From contig JAIYCT010000003.1 in the NCBI GenBank assembly GCA_027487865.1, positions 310,001 to 374,000 of the forward strand: a DNA stretch of 64,000 bases, read 5' to 3'. This DNA comes from Microbacteriaceae bacterium. Its GTDB lineage: Bacteria > Actinomycetota > Actinomycetes > Actinomycetales > Microbacteriaceae. Shown one piece after another: positions 8,814-17,657 of the stretch. A model generated the notes under the pieces. It was not told the DNA's origin. It worked only from the letters and a program-made list of their open reading frames with translations, and made no database searches. The position numbers and the translations under genes are program-made. Position 1 is the stretch's first letter. Each line of letters opens with the position of its first letter.

Positions 8814-9896
8814 TTGGACATTCAAGCCCTACCAAAAATCTCGCTGCACGATCACCTAGATGGCGGCCTGAGACCTCAGACCATCATCGAGTTGGCTCAG
8901 AAGATTGGGCATGTCCTTCCAGCGGACAACGCTTTGGACCTGGGTCGCTGGTTCTCAGAAGCTGCAAATTCTGGCTCATTGGTTCGCTACCTGGAGACTT
9001 TCGACCACACGGTCGCGGTCATGCAAACCCGCGAGGGGCTAGAGCGCGTTGCCTACGAGGCAGTCATTGACCTTGCCGCCCAGAACGTGATCTACGCGGA
9101 ACTGCGCTGGGCTCCAGAGCAGCACATCTCTCAGGGTTTGACGCTTGATGAAACCGTAGAGGCAGTCCAGGACGGACTTGAGCGTGGCATGGCAGAGGTG
9201 GAAGACCGCGGTGACTTTATTCGCACCGGTCAGCTGGTAACGGCAATGCGTCACGCCGATCGTGCGATGGAAATCGCCGAGCTAGCGGTTCGTCACCGAA
9301 ACTCCGGCGTGGTTGGTTTTGATATTGCAGGTGCCGAGAAGGGCTTTTTGCCTAACCTTCACAAGGCAGCATTTGACTACCTAGCGGACGAGCTTTTCCC
9401 TGTCACCGTTCACGCCGGCGAAGCCGATGGCGTTGAGTCAATTCGCGATGCCATTGTGTCGGGTCGAGCACTGCGCCTAGGTCACGGAGTTCGTTTGGTT
9501 GAGGACATCATGTTCTCTAGGACCGAAGGCGACACTGACCTGGTAGTTCTTGGACCGGTAGCGCAGTGGGTTCACGATCGCGGTATTGCGCTAGAAACCT
9601 CACCGTCTTCCAACCTGCAGACCGGTGCCTTTGAAATGCTTGGTGACACCATGGCGGATCACCCGTTCGATATCCTGTATGACCTTGGCTTCAAGGTGAC
9701 GGTCAATACCGACAATCGCCTTATGAGTGCAACCAATCTGACCAGGGAGTTAGAGATCTTGGTTGACACCTTTGGTTACAGCCTCGCCGACCTTGAGCAG
9801 TTCCAGCTAAATGCTGCCGAGGCTGCCTTCCAAGGGCTGCCTGAGCGCGAAGAGTTGATGGACATGATTGAGAACGGCTTCGCAGAGGCTCGCTAG
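8814..9896 (+). CDS. add: Adenosine deaminase
   Basis: Converts adenosine and deoxyadenosine to inosine and deoxyinosine, the substrates of the purine nucleoside phosphorylase encoded nearby. The sequence has the metal-dependent deaminase pattern: KISLHDHLDGGLRPQT near the N-terminus (HxH), VTVHAGEADG (His and catalytic Glu), RLGHGVRL (His), and KVTVNTDNRLMS (Asp ligand). The frame is open further upstream, but TTG 8814 is the first start that does not invade deoA and gives the normal 360-residue length; AGGA lies just upstream. The last base is shared with the EIIA start. Confidence 0.92.
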   Translation: MDIQALPKISLHDHLDGGLRPQTIIELAQKIGHVLPADNALDLGRWFSEAANSGSLVRYLETFDHTVAVMQTREGLERVAYEAVIDLAAQNVIYAELRWAPEQHISQGLTLDETVEAVQDGLERGMAEVEDRGDFIRTGQLVTAMRHADRAMEIAELAVRHRNSGVVGFDIAGAEKGFLPNLHKAAFDYLADELFPVTVHAGEADGVESIRDAIVSGRALRLGHGVRLVEDIMFSRTEGDTDLVVLGPVAQWVHDRGIALETSPSSNLQTGAFEMLGDTMADHPFDILYDLGFKVTVNTDNRLMSATNLTRELEILVDTFGYSLADLEQFQLNAAEAAFQGLPEREELMDMIENGFAEAR

Positions 9897-10333
9897 TGCT
9901 AGCCCAAGCCTTCGGCCCAAATTCCATCGCTCACCATCTTGAGGTGACCGATTGGGAGGGTGCAATCAGTAGTGCGGTAGCACTTTTGGAAGCCGACCTC
10001 AGGGTCACTTACGAGTACCTTGCAGAGGTGCTGGCAATGAATCAAAAGCTTGGCCCGTACTTCGTTGTTGCACCCGGAATCGCAATTGCACACGCAGCCC
10101 CCGGGGTCGGAGTTCTGGAAACCGGGATGGCGCTGCTAAGACTTGAGGAGCCGGTTGTCTCGGGCTCGAACAACGATCCGGTGCGACTGGTTTTTGCGTT
10201 CTGCGCGGTCGATTCCGATAGCCACATCGAACTCTTGGCTAGCTTTGCGCAGGTAATGTCCGCCGAGGGCAACATGAATAGATTGTTAAATGAGCCCGAT
10301 CTCACAATCATTCGCAATTTATTGACCGCTTAG
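9896..10333 (+). CDS. PTS EIIA component, ascorbate/fructose-mannitol class
   Basis: A 145-residue protein of the PTS_EIIA_2 fold. The phosphorylated His lies in GIAIAHAAPG (around residue 65), within the usual VxPGIAIPH-like segment, and GMALLRLEEPV and a C-terminal HIELLASFAQV helix match the family. It would accept phosphate from HPr and pass it to EIIB. GTG 9896 overlaps the add stop by one base, so it belongs to the nucleoside operon. No EIIC, EI or HPr gene is in the window, so the transported sugar is unknown; a regulatory role is possible. Confidence 0.85.
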   Translation: MLAQAFGPNSIAHHLEVTDWEGAISSAVALLEADLRVTYEYLAEVLAMNQKLGPYFVVAPGIAIAHAAPGVGVLETGMALLRLEEPVVSGSNNDPVRLVFAFCAVDSDSHIELLASFAQVMSAEGNMNRLLNEPDLTIIRNLLTA

Positions 10334-10349
10334 TTGGTTGGATAGCCTT

Positions 10350-10622
10350 GTGAAAATTTATGCAGTCTGCGGTGCCGGTATCGGCACATCCGTCCTTCTA
10401 AAATCCAATGCCGACCGAGTATTGGCGGCTATGGGCGTTGAGGCGGAAGTCCAGGCTGTTTCGATAGCGGATGCCATCTCGGCAGAGTCTTTGGCTCAGA
10501 TTGTTCTGATTACTCCTGAGCTTCAGGAGCAAATCAAGGACATTCGTTCCGAAGTGATTCCAATTGACAACATTTTCAACCTAGAAGAGATCGAGCAGAA
10601 ACTTACCGCAGCGCTCAGCTAG
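10350..10622 (+). CDS. PTS EIIB component, ascorbate (UlaB) class
   Basis: A 90-residue EIIB. It begins VKIYAVCGAGIGTSVLLK: the Cys in the P-loop-like CGAGIGTS is the phosphorylation site, as in UlaB and lactose/galactitol EIIB proteins. The rest alternates beta and alpha as expected. GTG 10350 is chosen because the beta strand begins immediately after it; TTG 10338 in the same frame would add four residues. It pairs with the preceding EIIA. The membrane EIIC normally encoded beside it is missing here. Its TAG stop forms the first half of a -10-like box for the next gene. Confidence 0.82.
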   Translation: MKIYAVCGAGIGTSVLLKSNADRVLAAMGVEAEVQAVSIADAISAESLAQIVLITPELQEQIKDIRSEVIPIDNIFNLEEIEQKLTAALS

Positions 10623-10631
10623 TGTTTTGCC
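10620..10631 (+). promoter_or_regulatory. -10-like box formed partly by the EIIB stop codon
   Basis: TAGTGT (10620-10625) begins with the TAG stop of the EIIB gene and lies exactly six bases before the ATG at 10632. This is the leaderless promoter spacing seen elsewhere in the window. The next gene has no Shine-Dalgarno sequence. Confidence 0.45.
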
Positions 10632-11285
10632 ATGGCTAATCCTGGCGGCACACAGCGCACCACCCTCAATCGCATTTCTCACAAGGCTTCTTTTGAGGTC
10701 AGCGATCTCTATTCGATCTTGGATGACAACTTCGTTGCCCACGTCGGTTTAGTTCAAGACGGCAGACCACTGGTGATCCCGATGGCCTTTGGCCGGGTCG
10801 ATGACACCCTCTACCTGCACGGTTCATCCGGTTCAAGACTTATGCGCCTGTTGCATGACGAGCCCGAAGTGTGTGTTTCTATCACCGAACTGAAAGCCCT
10901 CAAGGTTGCGCGTTCAACTTTTAACTCAGGCATGCACTACCGATCGGTGGTGATTTTCGGCAAGGCGAGTTTGGTTGGCGATGACGAAAAGGACGCTGCA
11001 CTAGACGCCCTGAGCAATTCGATGATTCCGGGCCGAGTCCAAGAGGTTCGCTCCAGCACTAAGAAAGAGTTGGCTGCAACCATCATCGTTGCGCTGCCGC
11101 TTGATGAGTGCTCGGTCAAGATTTCCGTGAATGAGGTTGATGACGATGAGTCGGATCTAAATCAGGGAACCTGGGCTGGAATCGTGCCAATTATCACAAG
11201 CATTGGAACGCCGATTCCCGCCGACGAAGAGGCCGCGGGCCTAGAAGTCCCAGAGTCGATCAAACGCCTAGCTAGTAAGCGCTGA
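10632..11285 (+). CDS. Pyridoxamine 5'-phosphate oxidase family flavin-binding protein
   Basis: A 217-residue split-barrel flavoprotein of the COG3467 (NimA-like) group. The sequence has ILDDNFVAHVGLVQDGRPLV, then PMAFGRVDDTLYLHGSSGSR, which is the FMN-binding region, and RSTFNSGMHYRSVVIFGKA. Members bind FMN or F420 and reduce small substrates; the actual substrate cannot be told from sequence. ATG 10632 is likely leaderless. The 3' end overlaps the convergent mutase gene by 14 bases. A functional link to the preceding operon is not evident. Confidence 0.85.
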   Translation: MANPGGTQRTTLNRISHKASFEVSDLYSILDDNFVAHVGLVQDGRPLVIPMAFGRVDDTLYLHGSSGSRLMRLLHDEPEVCVSITELKALKVARSTFNSGMHYRSVVIFGKASLVGDDEKDAALDALSNSMIPGRVQEVRSSTKKELAATIIVALPLDECSVKISVNEVDDDESDLNQGTWAGIVPIITSIGTPIPADEEAAGLEVPESIKRLASKR

Positions 11286-12900
11286 GGAGCTGGTGAGCCC
11301 AGTCTTTGAGGCCGGCAAGCTTCGTCTTTGAATTCTCTTCCGATTCCGCAGTGACCTGAAGGTAGCACTTGAGCTTTGGCTCGGTACCGGATGGCCTAAT
11401 GATTACTCGGTATGAACCCGTGGTGAAGATAACGCCTTCGGTGGCAGGCAGGTTTTTTCCAAGTTCGAGATTTTCAAACTCCGCAACTTCGCCAAGGATT
11501 TCAGCAACCGGGTTGGACTTCACATCGCTCATGATCTTGCCGATAACCGATAGGTCGGTTACTCGAATCGAAACCTGACCGGTGGCAACGTGGCCATAGC
11601 GCTTTGCCAATCCGCGAAGCAGGTCCAAAAGGCTCATGCCTTCGGCCTTTAGGGTTGCCGCCAACTCCGCAATCGCAAGCGCTGCAGAGATACCGTCCTT
11701 GTCTGGCGTAAAGTCCGGATCGATGCAATAACCCAATGCCTCTTCGTAACCAAAGCTCAGGTTCGGCACCTTTGAAATCCACTTGAATCCGGTGAGGGTC
11801 TGCTGGTATTTCAAGTTGTGGAAGGCTGCCACTTTGGCAAGGCTTGCAGAAACAATCGAGTTTGCCAAAGTGCCACTTTGCTTAGCCGAGGCAATCATCT
11901 CCGCCAGCAATAACCCAACCTGGTCGCCGGTGAGCATTTGGTAGCCATTGCCGCTTCTTACGCCAACCGCAAGACGGTCGGCATCCGGGTCATTAGCGAT
12001 GATCAGGTCCGAATGTTGGGTTAGCGCGTGCGCAAAGCTCAGGTCCATCGCCCCTGGCTCTTCAGGGTTTGGAAAAGATACGGTGGGAAACTGCCCATCC
12101 GGTTCTTGCTGCTTGGCAACCGAGCTGAAGACAAAACCGGTGCTGTCGAAAACCGACTTCATGGTTTTGTAGCCAACGCCGTGCATGGCCGTATAGGTGA
12201 TTCTCAGATCGCTGCGACCAGATTGATCGCTCGCAACTAGCGATGCTGCTCGAGCGACATAGGCATCTTCATCAGCCTGGCCGAGGGTTTCAATGTTTGA
12301 GGACTTTGGAATGTCCGAGAACTTGGTTTCTATTGAAATCTGATCTATCAGAGCAGCAATTTGCTTGTCCTGCGGTGAGACCAACTGCGAACAACCGTTT
12401 TGGCCGCCGAGGTAAACCTTGTAGCCGTTGTCTTTGGGCGGGTTGTGACTTGCCGTCACAATCACGGTTGCGCTGGCGTGAAATCTCTTGCCGGTGAATG
12501 CGGCAACCGGGGTTGGCACGGCGGAGTCAAACAGCCTGGTTTTGATTCCAGCGCCCGCAAAGATTTCCGCCGAATCTTGCGCGAAGATATAGGAATTCAC
12601 TCGACCGTCGTAGCCAACAACTACCGAGAGCTCACCCGCTTTATCTATGTACTCAGCACGGTTGGCATTGAGAAAACGAGCAATTGCGTAGGCGGCCTGC
12701 GCAACCACAATGCGGTTCATACGATTTGGTCCAGCGCCTAGCTCACCGCGAAGTCCCGCGGTGCCAAACTGCAGCCGAGAGTCAAAACGTGAAGCAAGTC
12801 CGGCTTCATCTCCTGCGTGAATTAGCTCTTGAAGTTCGAGGCGGGTTACCGGGTCTGGATCCTGGGCCAACCAGTTGTTGGCTAGTGCAACTAAATCCAT
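11272..12900 (-). CDS. Phosphohexomutase/phosphopentomutase (PGM2-type alpha-D-phosphohexomutase)
   Basis: A 542-residue four-domain mutase. The phosphoserine loop is TASHNPPKDNGYKVY, metal binding is NDPDADRLAVG, the N-terminal segment has RLQFGTAGLRG, and the phosphate-binding RPSGTEPKLKCYL is near the C-terminus. The RLQFGTAGLRG opening and length place it with PGM2-like enzymes, some of which act on ribose- and deoxyribose-1-phosphate. It is co-transcribed with punA (stop and start directly abut), so conversion of pentose-1-phosphate to pentose-5-phosphate is the likely job. It is usually annotated as phosphomannomutase; a separate manB is at 32683. Confidence 0.85.
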   Translation of the reverse strand: MDLVALANNWLAQDPDPVTRLELQELIHAGDEAGLASRFDSRLQFGTAGLRGELGAGPNRMNRIVVAQAAYAIARFLNANRAEYIDKAGELSVVVGYDGRVNSYIFAQDSAEIFAGAGIKTRLFDSAVPTPVAAFTGKRFHASATVIVTASHNPPKDNGYKVYLGGQNGCSQLVSPQDKQIAALIDQISIETKFSDIPKSSNIETLGQADEDAYVARAASLVASDQSGRSDLRITYTAMHGVGYKTMKSVFDSTGFVFSSVAKQQEPDGQFPTVSFPNPEEPGAMDLSFAHALTQHSDLIIANDPDADRLAVGVRSGNGYQMLTGDQVGLLLAEMIASAKQSGTLANSIVSASLAKVAAFHNLKYQQTLTGFKWISKVPNLSFGYEEALGYCIDPDFTPDKDGISAALAIAELAATLKAEGMSLLDLLRGLAKRYGHVATGQVSIRVTDLSVIGKIMSDVKSNPVAEILGEVAEFENLELGKNLPATEGVIFTTGSYRVIIRPSGTEPKLKCYLQVTAESEENSKTKLAGLKDWAHQLLSAY

Positions 12901-13722
12901 TTAGAGCTTGGTCACAATCTCGGCGAGAAGCTTGCCGATGCGGGCTTCGGCATTTCTGCCAGCCTCCAAAACTTCGGCGTGCGAAAGCGGTGTGGTTTGA
13001 ATACCAGCAGCCAGGTTGGTGATCAGCGACATTCCCATAATTTCCATTCCAGCTTCTCTAGCGGCAATCGCCTCGAGTGCTGTGGACATACCAACGATGT
13101 GACCACCCATGATTTTGGCCATCTGGACTTCGGCAGGAGTTTCGTAGTGTGGGCCGCGGAACTGAACGTAAACACCCTCATCGAGGGAGGCATCAACCGT
13201 CCTAGCCAAATCTCTTAGGCGCTTGGAGTAGAGATCGGTCAGGTCAATAAAGGTTGCACCCTCCAGGGGGCTAGAAGCGGTGAGGTTGATGTGATCCGAG
13301 ATCAATACCGCAGCACCGCCGGCCCACTCCGGCTTGATACCGCCGGCTCCGTTGGTCAAAATCATGGTCTTAGCGCCAGCCGCAGCAGCGGTTCTCACCG
13401 AGTGAACTACCGAGCGAACGCCGTGGTTCTCATAAAAGTGGGTTCGCGCTCCAATAACCAAAGCGTGCTTGCCATTTGGTAGGCGGATCGAACGAATCGT
13501 GCCAACGTGCCCAACCACAGCTGGCTTTGAAAAGCCAATGATTTCGCTGCCTGGAATTTCACTTACCGTCTCACCAATGAGGTCGGCGGCCTTGGCCCAG
13601 CCAGAACCCAGTGTTAGAGCTATGTCGTGGCTTGAAATGCCGGAAATCTTTGCGATTTGTTTTGCAGCCTCTTGGGCTATTTCGAAGGGGTTAGCACCCT
13701 CGACGTTGAGTGGATTGACCAT
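12901..13722 (-). CDS. punA: Purine nucleoside phosphorylase
   Basis: Phosphorolysis of inosine and guanosine to base and ribose-1-phosphate. This is the trimeric low-molecular-mass class: LGSGWAKAADLI (phosphate loop), RTHFYENHGV, TNGAGGI (purine site), QFRGPHYETPAEVQMAK and GMSTALEAIAAREAG. The frame is open for 22 more codons, but MVNPLNVEGANPFEIAQE at 13722 is the natural start: a TAGACT box lies seven bases upstream and the protein is then 273 residues, normal for the class. It is followed directly by the mutase, which would use its product. It is divergent from the lpdA-type gene. Confidence 0.92.
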   Translation of the reverse strand: MVNPLNVEGANPFEIAQEAAKQIAKISGISSHDIALTLGSGWAKAADLIGETVSEIPGSEIIGFSKPAVVGHVGTIRSIRLPNGKHALVIGARTHFYENHGVRSVVHSVRTAAAAGAKTMILTNGAGGIKPEWAGGAAVLISDHINLTASSPLEGATFIDLTDLYSKRLRDLARTVDASLDEGVYVQFRGPHYETPAEVQMAKIMGGHIVGMSTALEAIAAREAGMEIMGMSLITNLAAGIQTTPLSHAEVLEAGRNAEARIGKLLAEIVTKL

Positions 13723-13775
13723 AAAAATCAGTCTAACTAACCCCGCAACCCAGATTGGTAAGCGAGAATGAACCC

Positions 13776-15197
13776 GTGACAAATTCATCTGTGAACCAAC
13801 ATCGAATCGTAATCATTGGCGGTGGCCCTGGTGGCTACGAAGCAGCAAGGGCTGGCCGCCAGCTTGGTGCCGAGGTAATCCTCATTGAGGACAATGGCAT
13901 CGGAGGCAATGCCGTACTCACAGATGTGGTGCCCTCCAAGACCCTGATTGCCACCGCAGACGCGGCTCAGCAGGTCGCCCAGGCCCAGAGCTTGGGAGTT
14001 ACCTTCTCGATTGACAACAAGCCTGTTAGGCCAAAGGTAGAAATCGACCTAGAGGCGGTAAACAAGAGGCTTCTTGCTTTGGCGAAGAGCCAATCCGAGG
14101 ACATGCTGTTGACCCTCAAAAACGAAGGTGTTCGAGTCATTTCCGGTCTTGGAAAGCTTGATGGCAATCACCACGTTGTGGTTCAGCCGACCTTGGGCGG
14201 AAAGCCTGAGCGAATCGAAGCCAAGACCATCATCGTCGCAGTTGGCGCACACCCTCGAGAAGTTCCTGGATCCAAGCCAGATGGCGACCGCATTTTTACT
14301 TGGAAGCAGCTCTACAACCTAAAGGCCCTACCCGAGCACATGATTGTGGTTGGTTCCGGTGTTACCGGTGCGGAGTTTGCATCGGCCTATTTGCAATTGG
14401 GCAGCCAGGTCACCCTGATCTCCAGCCGCGACAAAGTTCTGCCGGGAAATGATGCCGATGCGGCTGATCTGATTGAGGACGTTTTCCGCCGCGGCGGCAT
14501 GCAGATTCTCAACAAGTCTCGCGCCGTGTCTGTGGTCAACACCGGCACTGGCGTCCAGGTCACTTTGGAAGGTGGCGAGGTCATCGAGGGCAGCCACTGC
14601 CTTATGGCCGTTGGTGCAATTCCTAACACCGACGGACTTGGTCTTGAAGAGGCTGGCGTTGAGCTGACTGCAACCGGTCACGTGATTGCCAACAAGGTTG
14701 CCAGAACTTCCAGGGCGAATGTTTATGCGGTTGGCGACTGCTCGACCGCCATGCCACTTGCTTCGGTAAGTGCCATGCAGGGAAGAACTGCGGTCTACCA
14801 CACCATGGGAGATGTTGCCGCTCCAACCAGAATGCGCAATGTCGCATCGAATGTTTTCACCGCCCCGGAGATTGCATCTGTCGGCTGGTCGCAGGCTGAG
14901 ATCGAACAGGGTCTGGTCCGCGGTGATATTCAGAAGGTAATGCTTGAGACCAACCCGAGAGCAAAGATGCAGGGCATCCGCGAAGGTTTCATAAAGCTGT
15001 TTGCATCGATTGGCTCTGGCACCGTAATCGGTGGCGTTGTGGTTGCACCGAGGGCATCGGATTTGATCTACCCAATCGCAGTGGCTATCGAGAACCGTCT
15101 AACGGTTGACCAGTTGGCTCGCACCTACACGGTCTACCCATCGCTTGCAGATTCAATCGCAGAGGCTGCCTCTGCTCTGCACCAACCGATTGACTAA
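13776..15197 (+). CDS. NAD(P)H-quinone/disulfide oxidoreductase, LpdA type
   Basis: A flavoprotein of the pyridine nucleotide-disulfide oxidoreductase family, 473 residues. FAD binding is [15 protein letters not shown] near the N-terminus, the NAD(P) fold is [20 protein letters not shown], and [10 protein letters not shown] is the second FAD motif. The usual CxxxxC redox pair is absent: the equivalent segment reads [17 protein letters not shown], as in mycobacterial LpdA, a quinone reductase and not a lipoamide dehydrogenase. GTG 13776 is preceded by GAGAAT at six bases and is likely leaderless; TTG 13755 or GTG 13791 are alternatives. It ends in a four-base overlap with the biotin carboxylase. 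Confidence 0.88.
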   Translation: MTNSSVNQHRIVIIGGGPGGYEAARAGRQLGAEVILIEDNGIGGNAVLTDVVPSKTLIATADAAQQVAQAQSLGVTFSIDNKPVRPKVEIDLEAVNKRLLALAKSQSEDMLLTLKNEGVRVISGLGKLDGNHHVVVQPTLGGKPERIEAKTIIVAVGAHPREVPGSKPDGDRIFTWKQLYNLKALPEHMIVVGSGVTGAEFASAYLQLGSQVTLISSRDKVLPGNDADAADLIEDVFRRGGMQILNKSRAVSVVNTGTGVQVTLEGGEVIEGSHCLMAVGAIPNTDGLGLEEAGVELTATGHVIANKVARTSRANVYAVGDCSTAMPLASVSAMQGRTAVYHTMGDVAAPTRMRNVASNVFTAPEIASVGWSQAEIEQGLVRGDIQKVMLETNPRAKMQGIREGFIKLFASIGSGTVIGGVVVAPRASDLIYPIAVAIENRLTVDQLARTYTVYPSLADSIAEAASALHQPID

Positions 15198-16966
15198 TCG
15201 GTTATATCGAGAATTCGAGTTCCCGCAGAGATTGTTGCTCCAACGCTTACGCCTATTGAGCTAATCGTTCCCGAGCGGTGAGCAGTTAGCGGCTGTTCCA
15301 TCTTCATTGCCTCAAGCACGACCACCAGGTCACCAACCTCAACATGATCACCTTCGTTGGCCGCAAGTTTGACCACGGTCGACTGCATCGGGGCTAGCAA
15401 GCTATTGCCCTTAGCGCCGGTGTGGCTGGATGCTCCCGAGCTCTTCGCACGCTTTGGAGCGTGACCTGCTGCAGAGCCAATTTCACCGACTAGCAAACGC
15501 TTTGGAACGCTTACCTCTAAGCGCTTGCCCGAAACCTCAACAACCACATCGTGACGTGGTTCTGCCTCAGGAAGGTCTTCAGTCTGACCAGACCAAGGCT
15601 CGATGGTGTTGTTCCATTCGGTCTCAATCCAGCGGGTGTAAACGCCAAACTTGCCACTCTCACCGGTAAAGGCGGGGTCGTTCACGATTGCGCGGTGGAA
15701 AGGCAAAACTGTCGGTAGACCGTGAACCTGCATTTCTTCCAGTGCTCTTCTAGAACGCTGCAGTGCTTCGGCGCGAGTGGATCCCGTGACAATAAGTTTT
15801 GCAATCATTGAGTCGAAGTTTCCAGAAACCACATCACCTGAAACAACTCCAGAGTCGACTCGAACACCTGGTCCGCTCGGTGCTACAAACTGGTGAATAG
15901 CACCAGGTGCCGGCAAGAAGCCGCGACCTGGGTCTTCTCCGTTGATGCGGAATTCGAAGCTGTGACCAGAAACCTTAGGGTCGCCATAGTCCAGCACCCC
16001 ACCTTCGGCGATGCGGAATTGCTCGCGAACCAGGTCAAGACCGGTTACCTCCTCGGATACCGGGTGCTCAACCTGGAGGCGGGTGTTGACCTCAAGGAAG
16101 GAAACCGTGCCATCTTGGGCAATCAGGAATTCACAAGTTCCGGCACCTTCGTAGCCAACTGCCTTGAGAATTGCTTTCGAGGATTCGTAGAGCCTGGCTT
16201 CTTGATCTGCAGTCAGAAACGGAGCCGGAGCTTCTTCGACCAGCTTCTGGTGACGACGCTGCAGTGAGCAGTCACGGGTCGAAACCACAACTACGTTGCC
16301 GTGTTGGTCCGCAAGACACTGGGTCTCAACGTGACGAGGCTTGTCTAGGTATTTCTCCAAGAAGCACTCACCGCGACCAAAGGCAGCAATTGCCTCTCGG
16401 GTTGCGGATTCGAAAAGCTCTTGAATTTCGCTAGCTTCGCGAACGATCTTGATACCACGCCCACCGCCACCGTAGGCGGCCTTTATGGCGACCGGTAGGC
16501 CGTGAATCGCTACGAAATCCTCAACTTCTTTGACGGTTTCAACCGGGTTGATTGTTCCAGGTGCTAGCGGTGCTCCAACAGATTCCGCGACCTTGCGAGC
16601 CGAAACCTTGTCGCCCAGCTGTTCAATCGAGGCTGGCTTTGGACCAATCCAGATCAAACCTGCTTCAATAACAGCTTGAGCGAACTGAGCGTTTTCTGAC
16701 AGAAAACCGTATCCAGGGTGAACCGCATTTGCCTTTGCACGCTTTGCAACCGCGATCAACTTGTCCGAGACCAAGTAGGTTTCGGCGGCAGTCTCACCTT
16801 TTAGGGCGTAAGCCTCATCTGCTAGTTTGACGTGCTGCGCGTCACGGTCGCCATCGGCGTAAACCGCAACGGTTAGGATTCCAGCGTCTTTGGCGGCTCG
16901 AATGATACGAACTGCGATTTCGCCTCGGTTGGCGATTAGTAGCTTGGTAATTCGGCGCTGGGTCAT
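15194..16966 (-). CDS. accA3: Acyl-CoA carboxylase alpha subunit: biotin carboxylase fused to biotin carrier protein
   Basis: A 590-residue bifunctional subunit. The biotin carboxylase part begins [19 protein letters not shown], has the ATP-grasp glycine loop [10 protein letters not shown] and [16 protein letters not shown] near the active site. A variable linker is followed by the biotinyl domain with EAMKMEQP (biotinylated Lys) about 35 residues from the C-terminus. It carboxylates its own biotin and serves the carboxyltransferase at 19302-20891 to make malonyl- or methylmalonyl-CoA for lipids. The biotin ligase (birA) is 4 kb away. The 74 bases upstream separate it from maf. Confidence 0.94.
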   Translation of the reverse strand: MTQRRITKLLIANRGEIAVRIIRAAKDAGILTVAVYADGDRDAQHVKLADEAYALKGETAAETYLVSDKLIAVAKRAKANAVHPGYGFLSENAQFAQAVIEAGLIWIGPKPASIEQLGDKVSARKVAESVGAPLAPGTINPVETVKEVEDFVAIHGLPVAIKAAYGGGGRGIKIVREASEIQELFESATREAIAAFGRGECFLEKYLDKPRHVETQCLADQHGNVVVVSTRDCSLQRRHQKLVEEAPAPFLTADQEARLYESSKAILKAVGYEGAGTCEFLIAQDGTVSFLEVNTRLQVEHPVSEEVTGLDLVREQFRIAEGGVLDYGDPKVSGHSFEFRINGEDPGRGFLPAPGAIHQFVAPSGPGVRVDSGVVSGDVVSGNFDSMIAKLIVTGSTRAEALQRSRRALEEMQVHGLPTVLPFHRAIVNDPAFTGESGKFGVYTRWIETEWNNTIEPWSGQTEDLPEAEPRHDVVVEVSGKRLEVSVPKRLLVGEIGSAAGHAPKRAKSSGASSHTGAKGNSLLAPMQSTVVKLAANEGDHVEVGDLVVVLEAMKMEQPLTAHRSGTISSIGVSVGATISAGTRILDITD

Positions 16967-17040
16967 AATCGAACAGCTTAATGCCCTCTAAGCCTTGAAA
17001 TTTATAAGGAAACGACAAAAAATCAGCCGATTCGTTGGGG

Positions 17041-17631
17041 TTATCTCCATAGCGACTGGTAGTCGTGACCAAGCTCGGTAACCAGCTCTCGAAGGGCAAC
17101 AAGTGAAAGTCCAACCACGGTGTGGTAATCACCTTCGATCCGCTCAACAAAGGCACCACCAATGCCATCAATGGTGAAAGCACCAGCAACCTGAAGCGGT
17201 TCGCCGGTTGCGACATATTTGTGAATTTGCTCGTCAGTCAAATTTGCAAACTTCACGGTGGTCTGGGTCACCTTCCCGGTGGCCTCCCCGGTTTCACCAT
17301 CAATTAGCCAGTGACCTGAACACAAGATGCCTGTTTGACCGCGCATCTTTTGCCAGCGTGCAATTGCAACTTCCGGAAGGTGAGGTTTGCCAAGCATTTC
17401 CCCATCCAGTAGTAGCGCTGAATCGCATCCTAGAACTAGGCCATCGAAGGTCACGGCCTCGGCCTTGGCTCTTGCCAACAACAGGGTCATGTCTTGGATG
17501 GTGGGAGGTCTTACTGCTTCAACCAATGCATCCTCATCCACCCCGGGCGAGCGGGATTCAAAAACGATCCCGGCATCACTTAGCAGTCGCTTTCGAGCGG
17601 GAGATGTTGAGGCAAGTAGCAATTTGGTCAC
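17041..17631 (-). CDS. maf: Maf-family nucleotide pyrophosphatase
   Basis: A 196-residue Maf/YhdE protein, a house-cleaning pyrophosphatase acting on dTTP/UTP or modified nucleotides. The opening KLLLASTSPARKRLLSDAGI is the phosphate-binding signature, and GCDSALLLDGEMLGKP is the second conserved block. ERIEGDYHTVVGLS near the end is also typical. GTG 17631 is the start; TAACCT lies seven bases upstream with no ribosome site, so it looks leaderless. In many actinobacteria maf neighbours the acyl-CoA carboxylase genes, as here. Confidence 0.92.
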   Translation of the reverse strand: MTKLLLASTSPARKRLLSDAGIVFESRSPGVDEDALVEAVRPPTIQDMTLLLARAKAEAVTFDGLVLGCDSALLLDGEMLGKPHLPEVAIARWQKMRGQTGILCSGHWLIDGETGEATGKVTQTTVKFANLTDEQIHKYVATGEPLQVAGAFTIDGIGGAFVERIEGDYHTVVGLSLVALRELVTELGHDYQSLWR

Positions 17632-17657
17632 GGGAGCAAGGTTAGCTGTGGAACACT

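Noticed and set aside
14328-14801. Long minus-strand frame opposite the LpdA-type gene
   Set aside because: No recognisable domain and fully contained within a well-supported gene.
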